DNA of 32,230 bases from Fibrobacter sp. (GTDB lineage Bacteria > Fibrobacterota > Fibrobacteria > Fibrobacterales > Fibrobacteraceae): contig JAFZOV010000148.1 in NCBI GenBank assembly GCA_017550445.1, positions 1 through 32,230 of the forward strand. Direction: 5' to 3'. The notes under the pieces were generated by a model that did not search any database, was not told the DNA's origin, and saw only the letters and a program-made list of their open reading frames with translations. Numbering within the stretch: the stretch's first letter is position 1; each line of letters begins with the position of its first letter. Of this stretch, positions 17,909-25,680 are shown piece after piece. The position numbers were made by a program, and so were the translations under genes.

Positions 17909-18371
17909 ACGATTTATCCTATAATGTTTGAAATTATTTGTTCATTTTTTACAGTCTATATTTCCACTAGGTTGCTGATGCCATCGGGTTGATAAATCGG
18001 GCTTTCTAAGAAGCTCGTCTTATCACGATTTACGGGATAGACTAATTTTTTCGGCGAGATTAAATGGATTGGCATACAAAGAAAAATATACTATTATCAT
18101 GTCAAGATTTTGATACAATCTCAAGGGATTTCATGGGTTTTAGGGAAGGAACTACTAGGCAAGGGGGAGCGCGGAAAACCCGGCTGGGCGGGATGGTTAT
18201 AGATCCCCGCCTACGCGGGGATGACAGCTGAAGGGGCGAGATGACGAGGCCGGGGCTGGATCCAGAGGTTTCCGTCCCCTCAAAACTCAAAGAATGCTCC
18301 AAAAAACGCCAAAATCGCCATTTGTCATAATCTGTCACTCGTCGTATGTATATTTATAGGGACGAGGCTGT
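17909..18371. other. Intergenic region between the helicase cassette and the MORN-repeat locus
   Basis: The left two thirds are AT-rich and presumably hold the minus-strand promoter of the helicase operon, but I could not pick a convincing -35/-10 pair: a TTGACA at 18105-18100 (minus) has no good -10 at the right distance. Base composition changes sharply near 18120 to GC-rich sequence with a palindromic dispersed repeat (separate entry). An open frame on the minus strand at 18102-18338 only translates that repeat region. Confidence 0.5.
18203..18222. repeat. REP-like palindrome, copy 1
   Basis: A perfect 8-bp stem, ATCCCCGC and GCGGGGAT around CTAC, followed by GACAG. The same 25-base element, in inverted orientation and with one base change, recurs at 24524-24548. 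Such extragenic palindromes are dispersed in many genomes. Confidence 0.8.
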
Positions 18372-18524
18372 ATGTTGACGACATTCCTTATAGTATTGGG
18401 AATTTTGGCCCTTTTGGGGGCGGGCGATGCGGAAGACGCATGCGCCATTACGCTGCTTTTGAAGATTGTGCCGTTCCTGATTATCGTGGGAATTGTGGCT
18501 TCGCTTATGTTTTGTGGAGGGTAG
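18372..18524 (+). CDS. Possible 50-aa membrane protein
   Basis: An ATG frame too short for most gene finders encodes MLTTFLIVLGILALLGAG, a short polar stretch (DAEDAC), and a second hydrophobic segment (LLLKIVPFLIIVGIVASLMF). ACGAGG lies about 5 bases before the ATG. Two membrane helices with an acidic loop are plausible, and it fills a gap otherwise without a gene, ending 13 bases before the convergent MORN gene. No family recognised; could be chance. Confidence 0.35.
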   Translation: MLTTFLIVLGILALLGAGDAEDACAITLLLKIVPFLIIVGIVASLMFCGG

Positions 18525-18537
18525 AAAATACCTATTC

Positions 18538-20082
18538 CTACATCCCCACCATTGCCCGGAGGCCCTGCGCGATGTCCCTTTCGGTGTCGCCGTCGTTGGG
18601 GAGGCGGAGCCGTAACACGAATTCACGCACGAGGTAATCCAGGTACCTGTCGTCGGGGAGGTTGCTGGTGAAGCAGGCGTCCAGTTCGGTATAGTCGTCG
18701 TAGTCGATTTGGGCGGCAAGCGAGTTAATTGCCTTGTCGTAGGCGCCTGCAAAGAATTCCTTGAAGTCGTCTTCGCTGTGGATGTCGCCGAACCGGTCGG
18801 CGCATTTCGCGGCAAGCAGGTCGAAGGTCATGTCCAAGAATTCCTCGAGGGTTTCACAGGGCTCGTCATCCATCATGTAGCCGTCGTAGACACCGGTTTC
18901 CGGGTCGTTTATGTGGCAGCTGCCGTTGCAGTGATTGCGATAGCAGTGCCATTCCATGCGGAGTTCGCCCTCGGGGCTGTAAAACCGCCACATACCGTTT
19001 TTATATTCGTAATAGCCGTCAAGGTTCCCGTTCTCGTCGCGGCGTTCGTTCCGGCCTTCTACGGGCATGCCGTGCCTGTAGAAGGACTTGGAAGCGATTG
19101 CCCCGTTTTCGTGGAATTCCAGTTCCTCGCCTTCCGGGAGTTCGCAGTTCATTTCGCACTGTGAACGGAGCACGCCGTCGTCGTAGGAGTACTCCTTGCC
19201 GCCGCAGTATTGGTCGTCGGCGTACAGCGATTCCGTTTCCACGGTGCCGTCGGGATTGTAAGTCTTCAGGAACCCTTCGCGCCTGTCGTTCTCGTAGGGG
19301 ATTTCGCAGTAGAGGGAGCCGTATTCGTCGTATATTTGGGTCACGCCGTCCAGGCGCCCCATGCTGTAGTGCATTTTCTTGTGTACCTGGCCGTTCCTGT
19401 GGTATTTTACGTGCTCGCCCACCTCATCGAAGTTCATGTACCCGCCTTTGTGCACGATGTCTCCGCCGGCACTGTACGAGTGCATTATGCCGTTCTCCCA
19501 GATTTCATTGATGATGATATTGCCCTCGCTGTCGTAAACAGTCACGGAGCCGTCTTTCACGATGCCGTTTTCGAACTCGCGTTCCCATATCAACCGCCTG
19601 TTTTCGTGATAGCAGGTAGATTTGCCCATGAGCAGACCCATCTTGTACACGGATCGCCGGCGCAAGGTGCCGTTCTCGTAGTAAAGGGTTTCTTCGCCGT
19701 CGAGTATGCCGTTCGAATAGTGGCATTTCTCGCGGGGATTGCCGTTTGGATAGTAGCGCGCAAATTCCCCTTCGGGGCCGTTGTCGCCAAAGGTGGTGTC
19801 GATAAAGAGGTTCCCGTTTTCGTGATAAACCTTGAAGCGGCCATGGTACTTGCCGTTCAGGAGTCCGAATTCGCTGACGAGCCTGCGGTTTGCGCCGTAG
19901 CAGCGGCAACGTCCGCCTACCCATTCTTCGGTTTTGGAGAGGGTGCCATCGTCGTTCAAGACCGGTACGACCGAGTCCACGACGCGACCGCGACTGTACA
20001 CGCGGCGCACCCGCAGCTGGCCGTTCCTGTGATATTGCTCTACGGGGCCTTCCATCAGGCCGTTTTCTCTGCCATTTTCCAT
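18538..20082 (-). CDS. MORN_2 / YwqK-type repeat protein
   Basis: 514 aa. Residues 1 to about 400 are about sixteen units of 20-25 residues with the MORN_2 grammar Y-x-x-N/D-G-x-L/R followed by G (examples YHRNGQLRVRRVY, YHENGNLFIDTTF, YYENGTLRRRSVY). The last 110 residues are acidic and helical without repeats (CETLEEFLDMTFDLLAAK onward) and match nothing I know. There is no signal peptide. Databases often name such proteins 'YwqK family antitoxin' after one characterised case, but no toxin partner is adjacent, so that label should not be taken as function. GAGAGG precedes the ATG, and a strong sigma-70-type promoter lies 25 bases upstream. GC-rich, unlike the helicase cassette to its left. 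Confidence 0.8.
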   Translation of the reverse strand: MENGRENGLMEGPVEQYHRNGQLRVRRVYSRGRVVDSVVPVLNDDGTLSKTEEWVGGRCRCYGANRRLVSEFGLLNGKYHGRFKVYHENGNLFIDTTFGDNGPEGEFARYYPNGNPREKCHYSNGILDGEETLYYENGTLRRRSVYKMGLLMGKSTCYHENRRLIWEREFENGIVKDGSVTVYDSEGNIIINEIWENGIMHSYSAGGDIVHKGGYMNFDEVGEHVKYHRNGQVHKKMHYSMGRLDGVTQIYDEYGSLYCEIPYENDRREGFLKTYNPDGTVETESLYADDQYCGGKEYSYDDGVLRSQCEMNCELPEGEELEFHENGAIASKSFYRHGMPVEGRNERRDENGNLDGYYEYKNGMWRFYSPEGELRMEWHCYRNHCNGSCHINDPETGVYDGYMMDDEPCETLEEFLDMTFDLLAAKCADRFGDIHSEDDFKEFFAGAYDKAINSLAAQIDYDDYTELDACFTSNLPDDRYLDYLVREFVLRLRLPNDGDTERDIAQGLRAMVGM

Positions 20083-20106
20083 AAAGACCTCTCGATATAA
20101 CGCTTC

Positions 20107-20135
20107 AGTATAAAACTACAAAAATACAGTGTCAG
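20107..20135 (-). promoter_or_regulatory. Housekeeping-type promoter of the MORN-repeat gene
   Basis: Read on the minus strand: CTGACA, 17 bases, TATACT. Both hexamers are one mismatch from consensus (TTGACA, TATAAT) with optimal spacing. Transcription would start near 20100, about 18 bases before the ATG. Confidence 0.6.
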
Positions 20136-20166
20136 AAAATGACAATTTGAAAAAAATTTTTTCCGC

Positions 20167-20197
20167 GGTGACACTTTTGCCCCTCTCCGGTGTTATA
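20167..20197 (+). promoter_or_regulatory. ECF-type promoter element, copy A (flavin reductase gene)
   Basis: GGTGACACTTTT, then 10 bases, then GGTGTTATA. Shared with copies B (20852) and C (26008) at identical spacing. The layout (TGACAC plus T-run, about 15 bases, GTGTTA) resembles ECF-sigma promoters such as the sigma-E type GGAACTT...GGTCTAA. The inferred transcript start near 20203 leaves the ribosome-binding site intact. Confidence 0.75.
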
Positions 20198-20216
20198 CCT
20201 TAAAAAGGGAGGTCTT

Positions 20217-20816
20217 ATGAATATCCTGGTCCTGAATGCAAGCCCGCGCCGGAACGGTACGATTTCGCAGGCGGCAAGCCGTTTTATGGAAGGCGTAGCG
20301 GAGTCCGTTGCCGGGGATTTTTCCGAAGACACCCGTATCGACGTGGTGAATGTGGCCGACCTGAAGTTTGCCCCATGCAGGGGGTGCATGCAATGCCGCA
20401 AGTGCGGGCGCTGTTGCCTGCCGCAAGACGACGCGCACCGTATCGCCGAGAAGATCGAGGCCTGCGATGTGCTGGTGGTGGCGGCCCCGGTGTACTGGGG
20501 GAACATCCCCGGCAATCTCAAGATGCTCTTTGACCGCATGGTCTATGCGATGATGGCCGAATCCAAGCTCGGAATCCCGAAACCGCTCCACAAGGGCAAG
20601 GACGCCTATATAATTACCAGCTGCACGACCCCCTTCCCGTTCAATGTTTTCTGCGGGCAGACCTCCGGCGTGGTGAGGGCGCTCAAGGAAATTTTGGGCA
20701 CGGCGGGCTTCAAAATCCGCGGAAAAGTGGTAATTTCGGGCACAAAGGCCAAAAAAGGCCTCTCCGAACATGCCGGGAGATGCGCCTACAGGCTGGGATT
20801 TTCGCTTGCCTCGTGA
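20217..20816 (+). CDS. NAD(P)H-dependent flavin reductase / iron-sulfur flavoprotein-like
   Basis: 199 aa from ATG 20217, chosen over an upstream in-frame ATG because GGGAGGT lies five bases before it and the flavodoxin fold begins at once. MNILVLNASPRRNGTIS is the FMN phosphate-binding loop of the NADPH-dependent FMN reductase family; APVYWGNIPGNLKMLFDR is the second FMN-contacting segment. Between them PCRGCMQCRKCGRCC holds cysteines at 54, 57, 60, 63, 66 and 67, more than the usual C-x2-C-x2-C, so an Fe-S cluster is possible but not proven. Cytosolic electron transfer to flavins, quinones or disulphides is the likely activity. It is preceded by the shared ECF-type promoter element, suggesting membership in the stress regulon of the sigma factor just downstream. 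Confidence 0.8.
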   Translation: MNILVLNASPRRNGTISQAASRFMEGVAESVAGDFSEDTRIDVVNVADLKFAPCRGCMQCRKCGRCCLPQDDAHRIAEKIEACDVLVVAAPVYWGNIPGNLKMLFDRMVYAMMAESKLGIPKPLHKGKDAYIITSCTTPFPFNVFCGQTSGVVRALKEILGTAGFKIRGKVVISGTKAKKGLSEHAGRCAYRLGFSLAS

Positions 20817-20851
20817 CATTTTGAGGTTTTTCCGTAAATTTCTAAATTTGT

Positions 20852-20882
20852 GGTGACACTTTTCTGATTCCCAGGTGTTACA
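20852..20882 (+). promoter_or_regulatory. ECF-type promoter element, copy B (sigma factor operon)
   Basis: GGTGACACTTTT, then 10 bases, then GGTGTTACA, only 5 bases before the annotated sigma-factor ATG. Suggests autoregulation. If the second half is the -10 element, the transcript would start almost at the ATG (leaderless), or translation starts at the ATG at 20921. Confidence 0.75.
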
Positions 20883-20887
20883 CAAGC

Positions 20888-21391
20888 ATGAAAGGCAATA
20901 ATCAGGCAGATCGCGAGAAAATGTCCGGGCTCTACGAGACGTATGCCCCGATGGTTTTCAGGCGCTGCCAGTACATGCTCAGGGACGAATCCGAGGCCCA
21001 GGACATGATGCAGGAGGTTTTCCTGCGCGTGTTCGACCGGATGGATTCGCTGGACCTGTCGCAGCCGAGCAGCCTGTTGTGGAATACGGCGACGCGCCTT
21101 TGCCTGAACCGTATCCGCGATAAGCACCGCCGCGGTCTGGACGTGGATTCGAGCGAGCTGCTGTTGACTATTGCCTGCGCGGACGAGGAAGACGACAGTT
21201 TCGGGGCACAGAGCGTGCTCGCAAAGCTGTTCTCGAAGGAGCCGGAATCCAGCCGCACTATTGCGGTGCTCCACTTTGTGGACGGCATGACCCTCGAAGA
21301 GACCGCGCGAGAAGTAAACTTGTCTGTGAGCGGCGTCCGCAAGCGTTTGCGCGGATTGCAGGCGAAACTCAAGAACCTGGAGGTGAAGTGA
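20888..21391 (+). CDS. ECF-type RNA polymerase sigma-70 factor
   Basis: 167 aa. Region 2: LYETYAPMVFRRCQYML, then SEAQDMMQEVFLRVFDRMD (the -10-recognising helices) and LLWNTATRLCLNRIRDKHRR. Region 4: FVDGMTLEETAREVNLSVSGVRKRLRGLQAKLK, the -35-binding helix-turn-helix. Region 3 is absent and the length is normal for ECF factors. Its stop overlaps the anti-sigma start (TGATG), the classic coupled pair. The promoter element directly upstream is repeated before two other transcription units, so it probably directs RNA polymerase to its own operon, the flavin reductase and the TonB-receptor operon. The start is uncertain: ATG 20888 would be almost leaderless; ATG 20921 would leave a 156-aa protein still containing all of region 2. 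Signal sensed is unknown. Confidence 0.9.
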   Translation: MKGNNQADREKMSGLYETYAPMVFRRCQYMLRDESEAQDMMQEVFLRVFDRMDSLDLSQPSSLLWNTATRLCLNRIRDKHRRGLDVDSSELLLTIACADEEDDSFGAQSVLAKLFSKEPESSRTIAVLHFVDGMTLEETAREVNLSVSGVRKRLRGLQAKLKNLEVK

Positions 21392-22206
21392 TGATTCCCG
21401 ACTGGAAATTGGAACGCTACTTGACGGGCGACTTGCCCGAGAGCGAAATGCGGGAAATCCGCGAGATGGAAGCGACGGACGAAATTTTCGCCGGTCGCGT
21501 GAAGATGTTGCGCGAAGACAACCGCGCCATCCTGAAGAAGATGCCCTTCGAGAGGCTTTCCGAAAAGATGGAGGCTCGCGAACTTGGCTCGGGTCGCGGT
21601 ACGAACGGCGCGGGCAATGTCGTGAGTTTCAAGTTCGTGAAAATCGCTGCCGCTGCGGCACTTGTGCTCGCGGTGGTATCGGTCGCACTCTTCAGCCAGC
21701 GCGAGATTGGCCTGGCTCAGTCCGCAAACGATGGCGCCCAGGTAATGGACTTAGCGATGGCCGACGCAGCCCTTACCGGCGACAATGCATTTGGCGAGGC
21801 ATCGGACACCCGTATCAAGGGCCTCTCCGCCCGCATGGAAGTCTGGAAGAAGACGGGCGACAGTGCGGTGCAACTTGCGAACCTTTCCGAAGTCCGCGAG
21901 GGCGACGAGATCCAGCTCCGTTACGCTGTTCCCGAAAAATGCTTCGGCATGCTCTTCAGCCTCGACGGCAACGGCACGCTTACGATGCACATGGGCGACG
22001 GTTCGCAGGCGATTGCGCTGGAACCCGGCAAGATGACGACGCTCCCATTTGCCTACAAGCTGGACAACGCCCCGAAATTCGAGAAGTTCTTCTTCGTGAC
22101 TTCGCGCGATTCGTTCGATGTCGATGCCAGCAATCTGGATGCACTGCTCAAGAACAAGAATGTAAACGCGGTTTCTGTGAACCTGCGCAAGGTGGAGGGG
22201 AAATAA
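21391..22206 (+). CDS. Membrane-spanning anti-sigma factor with exported sensor-like domain
   Basis: 271 aa from ATG 21391, overlapping the sigma stop. Residues 1-60 (DWKLERYLTGDLPESEMREI) have the look of anti-sigma N-terminal domains, without the zinc-finger His/Cys set. One membrane helix at about 83-102 (KIAAAAALVLAVVSVALF) follows. The exported part (about 145-271) contains EGDEIQLRYAVPEKCFGMLFSLDGNG and LPFAYKLDNAPKFEKFFFVTS, a beta-rich pattern resembling DUF4384-type domains found with caspase-like proteins. Role: holds the sigma factor at the membrane until an envelope signal acts on the outside domain. The immediately downstream caspase-like protein could be a protease in that pathway or an output; this is inference. 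Confidence 0.8.
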   Translation: MIPDWKLERYLTGDLPESEMREIREMEATDEIFAGRVKMLREDNRAILKKMPFERLSEKMEARELGSGRGTNGAGNVVSFKFVKIAAAAALVLAVVSVALFSQREIGLAQSANDGAQVMDLAMADAALTGDNAFGEASDTRIKGLSARMEVWKKTGDSAVQLANLSEVREGDEIQLRYAVPEKCFGMLFSLDGNGTLTMHMGDGSQAIALEPGKMTTLPFAYKLDNAPKFEKFFFVTSRDSFDVDASNLDALLKNKNVNAVSVNLRKVEGK

Positions 22207-22207
22207 G

Positions 22208-24493
22208 ATGATGAAGATTATTGAAAAGCTGGATACATCAATTGCGTTGCAGGTCGTTTCGCTGATTGCGCTGCTCGTTTTTGCGGCGGCATCCAATGTG
22301 AGTGCTGCGAATGCCCAGGCAAACGATGCACGCATCAACCGCTATGTTGTGGCGGTGAGCGCGAACTACGGTGGTGAGGGCCGCCCTGTGCTCCGCTATG
22401 CCGAAAGCGACGCGAAGTCCTTCGCGAAGGTGCTTGGCGAAATGGGCGGCGTGCAGTCGGGCAACGTGTTTCTCGTGAAGGAACCTGGTGTTGCAAGCCT
22501 CCAGAAACAGCTTGACGGCCTTGACCGCAAGGTGGCGCAGAACAAGAGTGCCGGTGGCCGCAACGAGGTGCTGTTCTATTACAGCGGGCATGCCGACGAG
22601 AAGGGCCTGCGCTTGGGCAAGGAAGTTTATGCCTGGAAGGAACTGCGCAAGCGTATCGACGCGCTGAATGCCGACGTGAAGATTGCGGTTATTGATGCCT
22701 GCGGTTCGGGTGCGATTACGCGCCTCAAGGGCGGTGTTGCTGTGCCTGCGTTCATGGTGGACCAGAGCAGCGACATGAAGGGTTACGCGTTCATCACGAG
22801 CAGTACGCAAGATGAATCGAGCCAGGAAAGCGACAAGCTGAAGGGTTCGTTCTTCACGCATGCGTTGGTGAGCGGGCTCCGCGGTGCAGGTGACCTGAGC
22901 GGTGACGGCAAGGTTACTTTGTCCGAAGCCTACCAGTTTGCGTTTAACGAGACTTTGCAGAAAACCGAAAAGACGCTGGGCGGCGCGCAGCACCCGAGCC
23001 GTGACATGAATTTGGCGGGTACGGGCGACGTGGTGATGACGGATTTGCGCAGCACGAGTGCAGGCCTCGAGATTGACGAGGACGTGGATGGGCGTCTGTT
23101 CATCCGTGATGAAAAGGGCGAGCTGGTTGCGGAACTCTACAAGAAGGCGGGTCGCGCGATGAGCCTCGGATTCCCTGCGGGCAATTACGTTGTGCGCCTG
23201 GAACGCCCCGCGGAATACAAGGAGGCGACAATCGCCTTGCAGAATAACTACCGTGCGAGACTCACGAAAAAGCAGTTTGCCACAGTCGCTGTCGAACAGA
23301 CCGCTATGCGTGGCGAAATCGGCGGCAACAGGAACTGCGCCTCGGGCGATACGATTGCATGTTCGCTTGATTCGCTGGACCATAACGGCAAATATCGCGT
23401 GACGTTCAATGCTGTGGATACCGACAAGGAGCCGCGTAAGGGCATCCAGCTGGGGTTCTTTGTCGCGAAGACCGAAGACTACATGCTCGGAACGCAGATT
23501 AGCCTTATTGCGAACGTCGCGAAGAAAGAGATGCACGGCTTGCAGGCGACCGAAATTTATAACGGCGTAGATGCGCATTTTGAAGGCGTACAGATCAGCG
23601 GTACCGTCAACTATGCGGAATCTTTCGATGGTGCGCAGATTGCATCGACGGTGAACGTTTCTGGCAAGAAGTCCTCGGGCGCACAGATTTCCGGTGCGGT
23701 GAATATCGCCGCCGATTCCGTGGAAGGTGCGCAGATATCTCCGGCATTCAACTACGCGAAGCAAACCGACGTGCAGGTGACCGCCGCCATGAACGTTGCG
23801 GGTGAAGCCGGCGTGCAGGTTTCTGCCGCCATGAACATTGCTGGGGAAACCGACGTGCAGGTGACCGCTGCGATGAATATCGCGGGCAAGGCCAAGGGTC
23901 CGCAGGTTTCCGTGATGAACATCGCCGGCACGGCGGAAGGCACGCAGGTCGGTATCATCAACATTTGCGGCCATTGCGAAACCACTCCGGTTGGCCTCCT
24001 GAGTATCGTGGGTAACGGCGTGTGGAGCGCAACGACTTCGCTCAACGAAATGGGCGCGTTCGATCTCGCACTCCGCTTCGGCACGGCATATTTCTTCACC
24101 ACGTTCGAAGGTGCCCGCCTTATCGAAGAAGGCTCCGAATTCAAGCGCTTCAGCGATGTCTGGGAAACCGGTATCGGTGCCGGCACGCAGTTCGGCAAGT
24201 ACGGCAGCCACTTTGAACTCGAGTACATGTTCCTGAATTTTCATAAAAACATGATTGACAAGGATGAATACGAGGATGGCTACCATCACCGCTTGCGCTT
24301 GGGCTACACTAGCCGCTTGTTCCCCGGTTTCGGCCTCTCTGTGGGCGGCACGGTCAACGTCGCATCGCTCGGCTACGCCGACAAGATTCTGGTGAAGCCC
24401 CGCGCCGATTATCACGACGACTTCGGCAGCGGCGATCACAAGGCCCGCTGGTGGCCCGGATTCTACGCCGGCGTGACTGTCGGAAAGTTCTAG
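22208..24493 (+). CDS. Exported caspase-like (peptidase C14) protein with surface repeats and beta-rich C terminus
   Basis: 761 aa. Signal peptide: basic/hydrophobic residues 1-30 ending near SAANAQA. The caspase fold follows: YVVAVSANYGG, YAESDAKSFAKVL, then FYYSGHADEKG with catalytic His at about 128, and VIDACGSGA with catalytic Cys at about 165; DEKGLRLG and FITSSTQDESSQES also fit. A linker (about 285-420) leads to about twelve 13-16-residue units of type G-x-Q-I/V-S-x-x-x-N-I/V-A, similar to LA_2272-type surface repeats. The last 150 residues are beta-rich and end in Phe (GVTVGKF), like outer-membrane barrels. The Cys-His pair is intact, so activity is plausible. GGAGGGG precedes the ATG; third gene of the ECF operon. 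Possible roles: stress sensor protease or surface-exposed executioner. Confidence 0.8.
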   Translation: MMKIIEKLDTSIALQVVSLIALLVFAAASNVSAANAQANDARINRYVVAVSANYGGEGRPVLRYAESDAKSFAKVLGEMGGVQSGNVFLVKEPGVASLQKQLDGLDRKVAQNKSAGGRNEVLFYYSGHADEKGLRLGKEVYAWKELRKRIDALNADVKIAVIDACGSGAITRLKGGVAVPAFMVDQSSDMKGYAFITSSTQDESSQESDKLKGSFFTHALVSGLRGAGDLSGDGKVTLSEAYQFAFNETLQKTEKTLGGAQHPSRDMNLAGTGDVVMTDLRSTSAGLEIDEDVDGRLFIRDEKGELVAELYKKAGRAMSLGFPAGNYVVRLERPAEYKEATIALQNNYRARLTKKQFATVAVEQTAMRGEIGGNRNCASGDTIACSLDSLDHNGKYRVTFNAVDTDKEPRKGIQLGFFVAKTEDYMLGTQISLIANVAKKEMHGLQATEIYNGVDAHFEGVQISGTVNYAESFDGAQIASTVNVSGKKSSGAQISGAVNIAADSVEGAQISPAFNYAKQTDVQVTAAMNVAGEAGVQVSAAMNIAGETDVQVTAAMNIAGKAKGPQVSVMNIAGTAEGTQVGIINICGHCETTPVGLLSIVGNGVWSATTSLNEMGAFDLALRFGTAYFFTTFEGARLIEEGSEFKRFSDVWETGIGAGTQFGKYGSHFELEYMFLNFHKNMIDKDEYEDGYHHRLRLGYTSRLFPGFGLSVGGTVNVASLGYADKILVKPRADYHDDFGSGDHKARWWPGFYAGVTVGKF
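23585..24019 (+). repeat. Surface-repeat array inside the caspase-like gene
   Basis: About ten consecutive 39-48-base units encode G-x-Q-I/V-S-x-x-x-N-I/V-A segments. Three central units (about 23770-23890) are nearly identical in DNA as well as protein (GTGCAGGTGACCGC motifs), showing recent unit duplication. Expected fold is a beta-solenoid. Confidence 0.7.
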
Positions 24494-24695
24494 CCCTCTT
24501 GTCATCCCCGCGCCCATCCTAATGTCATCCCTGCGTAGGCGGGGATCTTCTGTTTTTCCCCATCTCAGTCGAGTCGAAAGCCTGCTTTTGTAAAAAAAGC
24601 ATGTAAACAAACTTTTTCGGCTCATTTTGGGGGTCAAATCCGTTTTATAGGTAGAGGCACTGCAATTCCGCGGTTCCACCATAAACGGAGTATAA
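24494..24695. repeat. Intergenic region with REP-like palindrome copy 2
   Basis: ATCCCTGC-GTAG-GCGGGGAT at 24527-24546, followed by TCTTCTGTTTTT, is the inverted counterpart of the element at 18203-18222 with one change that still pairs as G-T. A partial copy (GTCATCCCCGCGCC) precedes it. The hairpin plus T-run could end transcription of the sigma operon. A second AT-rich hairpin (GCTTTT/AAAAGC) lies at 24584-24600. GGAG seven bases before 24696 is the next gene's ribosome-binding site. Confidence 0.7.
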
Positions 24696-25607
24696 ATGAC
24701 TCGTAGAGAATTCATCGCCTTTGTGAAGGACGTGTCCGAGCATCCTGAGCACTTGGCATATTACAGGAAAAAGTTCAAGAATGTCTACCCGTTCAGCGAC
24801 GGCATCTTCAAGATGCTCATGGCGAACGAGGCCAAGCCCGAACGGACCGTGAAATTTCTCAACGCGATGCTCGGCCTCACCGGCGATAAGGCCATCAAAT
24901 CGTACACTCTTGGCGTGCCTGAGAACCCCGGCGTTCTCAATGACAAGACGGCCATCTTCGACATCTACGGCACCACGCAGGCGGGAGAACCCGTGCTCAT
25001 CGAGGTGCAGCAGAACTTCAACACGCTGTTCGTCGACAGGCTCATCTATTACACTTCGCGTGTTGTCTCGCGGACGGTCAAGAAGTCGCAGGACTACAAC
25101 CTGCCGCACATCTACGTGCTCTCGCTGTTGACCGAAAACCAGTTCCCGACAGAAATCAACACCTACCTACACCACGCACAGCTGGTACGCAATCGCCATC
25201 TTTTCTACGAAAAACTTGACATCTATCTGGTTGAAATCGAGAAGTTTTTCGCCATTGAGGACCGAACCCCGCCAGAAAGGCGCGAACAGTCCGACAGGGC
25301 CGAAATGCTTCGCATTTTTAGGGATGTCCTCGAGGAAAAGGAAATCCCCGAAGAAAAGCTGAAGAAACTGCTTGACAAGGACTTTGCAAAAGATGTATCT
25401 TTAGAAGGGTATACCGACGAAACACTTCTGAACGAGGTTGACGGAATGACGGACATGCTTTACGAAAAACAGGGCTCGTACTTGCAGGGACGCGAGGACG
25501 AAGCTCGTGACCTGACGAGCCTTCTGGTTGAAGCCGGGAAGCTTACTGCAGAAGAGGCTCAGTATTTCTCCAAGATTTCGTTGGTACAGAAACAGGGCAA
25601 GTTATAG
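24696..25607 (+). CDS. Rpn-family / PD-(D/E)XK nuclease family transposase-like protein
   Basis: 303 aa, usual length for the group. Residues 31-42 (YPFSDGIFKMLM) and the core FDIYGTTQAGEPVLIEVQQ give Asp35, Asp89 and Glu103-x-Gln105, the D...E-x-Q variant of the PD-(D/E)XK catalytic site. The C-terminal third is charged and helical (REQSDRAEMLRIFRDVLEEKE, then a DEARDLTSLLVEAGKL end typical of the family). Rpn proteins are DNA endonucleases that promote RecA-independent recombination; many are called transposases although no inverted repeats are seen here. GGAG precedes the ATG. It is monocistronic, closed by a good terminator, and lies between two units that share the ECF promoter without having that element itself. 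Confidence 0.85.
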   Translation: MTRREFIAFVKDVSEHPEHLAYYRKKFKNVYPFSDGIFKMLMANEAKPERTVKFLNAMLGLTGDKAIKSYTLGVPENPGVLNDKTAIFDIYGTTQAGEPVLIEVQQNFNTLFVDRLIYYTSRVVSRTVKKSQDYNLPHIYVLSLLTENQFPTEINTYLHHAQLVRNRHLFYEKLDIYLVEIEKFFAIEDRTPPERREQSDRAEMLRIFRDVLEEKEIPEEKLKKLLDKDFAKDVSLEGYTDETLLNEVDGMTDMLYEKQGSYLQGREDEARDLTSLLVEAGKLTAEEAQYFSKISLVQKQGKL

Positions 25608-25634
25608 CTCAGTCCGTGGAATTTTTTTTGTATT

Positions 25635-25657
25635 AGGCCGCCTTCAGCGGCCTTTTT
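25635..25657 (+). terminator. Rho-independent terminator after the Rpn-type gene
   Basis: AGGCCGC and GCGGCCT pair around CTTCA, followed by a run of five T. A 7-bp GC-rich stem with T-tract, 28 bases after the stop codon. Confidence 0.85.
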
Positions 25658-25680
25658 CGTATATAAAGTGCAATCGCGCC

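Noticed and set aside
18100..18105. TTGACA on the minus strand upstream of the helicase operon
   Set aside because: No acceptable -10 hexamer at 16-18 bases; kept only as a note.
9690..18130. Possible attachment-site direct repeats around the AT-rich cassette
   Set aside because: I compared both edges by eye and found only 7-8-base chance similarities, no integrase and no tRNA.
18102..18338. 78-aa minus-strand open frame
   Set aside because: Translates a dispersed palindromic repeat (SSPRRRGSIT) and AT-rich flank; no ribosome-binding site or family.
19210..20100. 296-aa open frame on the plus strand opposite the MORN gene
   Set aside because: Valine-rich antisense shadow of repeated codons; the minus-strand frame has clear MORN_2 repeats and a promoter.
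22238..24715. 825-aa open frame on the minus strand
   Set aside because: Fully antisense to the caspase-like gene, His/Arg-rich low-information translation, no start signal or domain.
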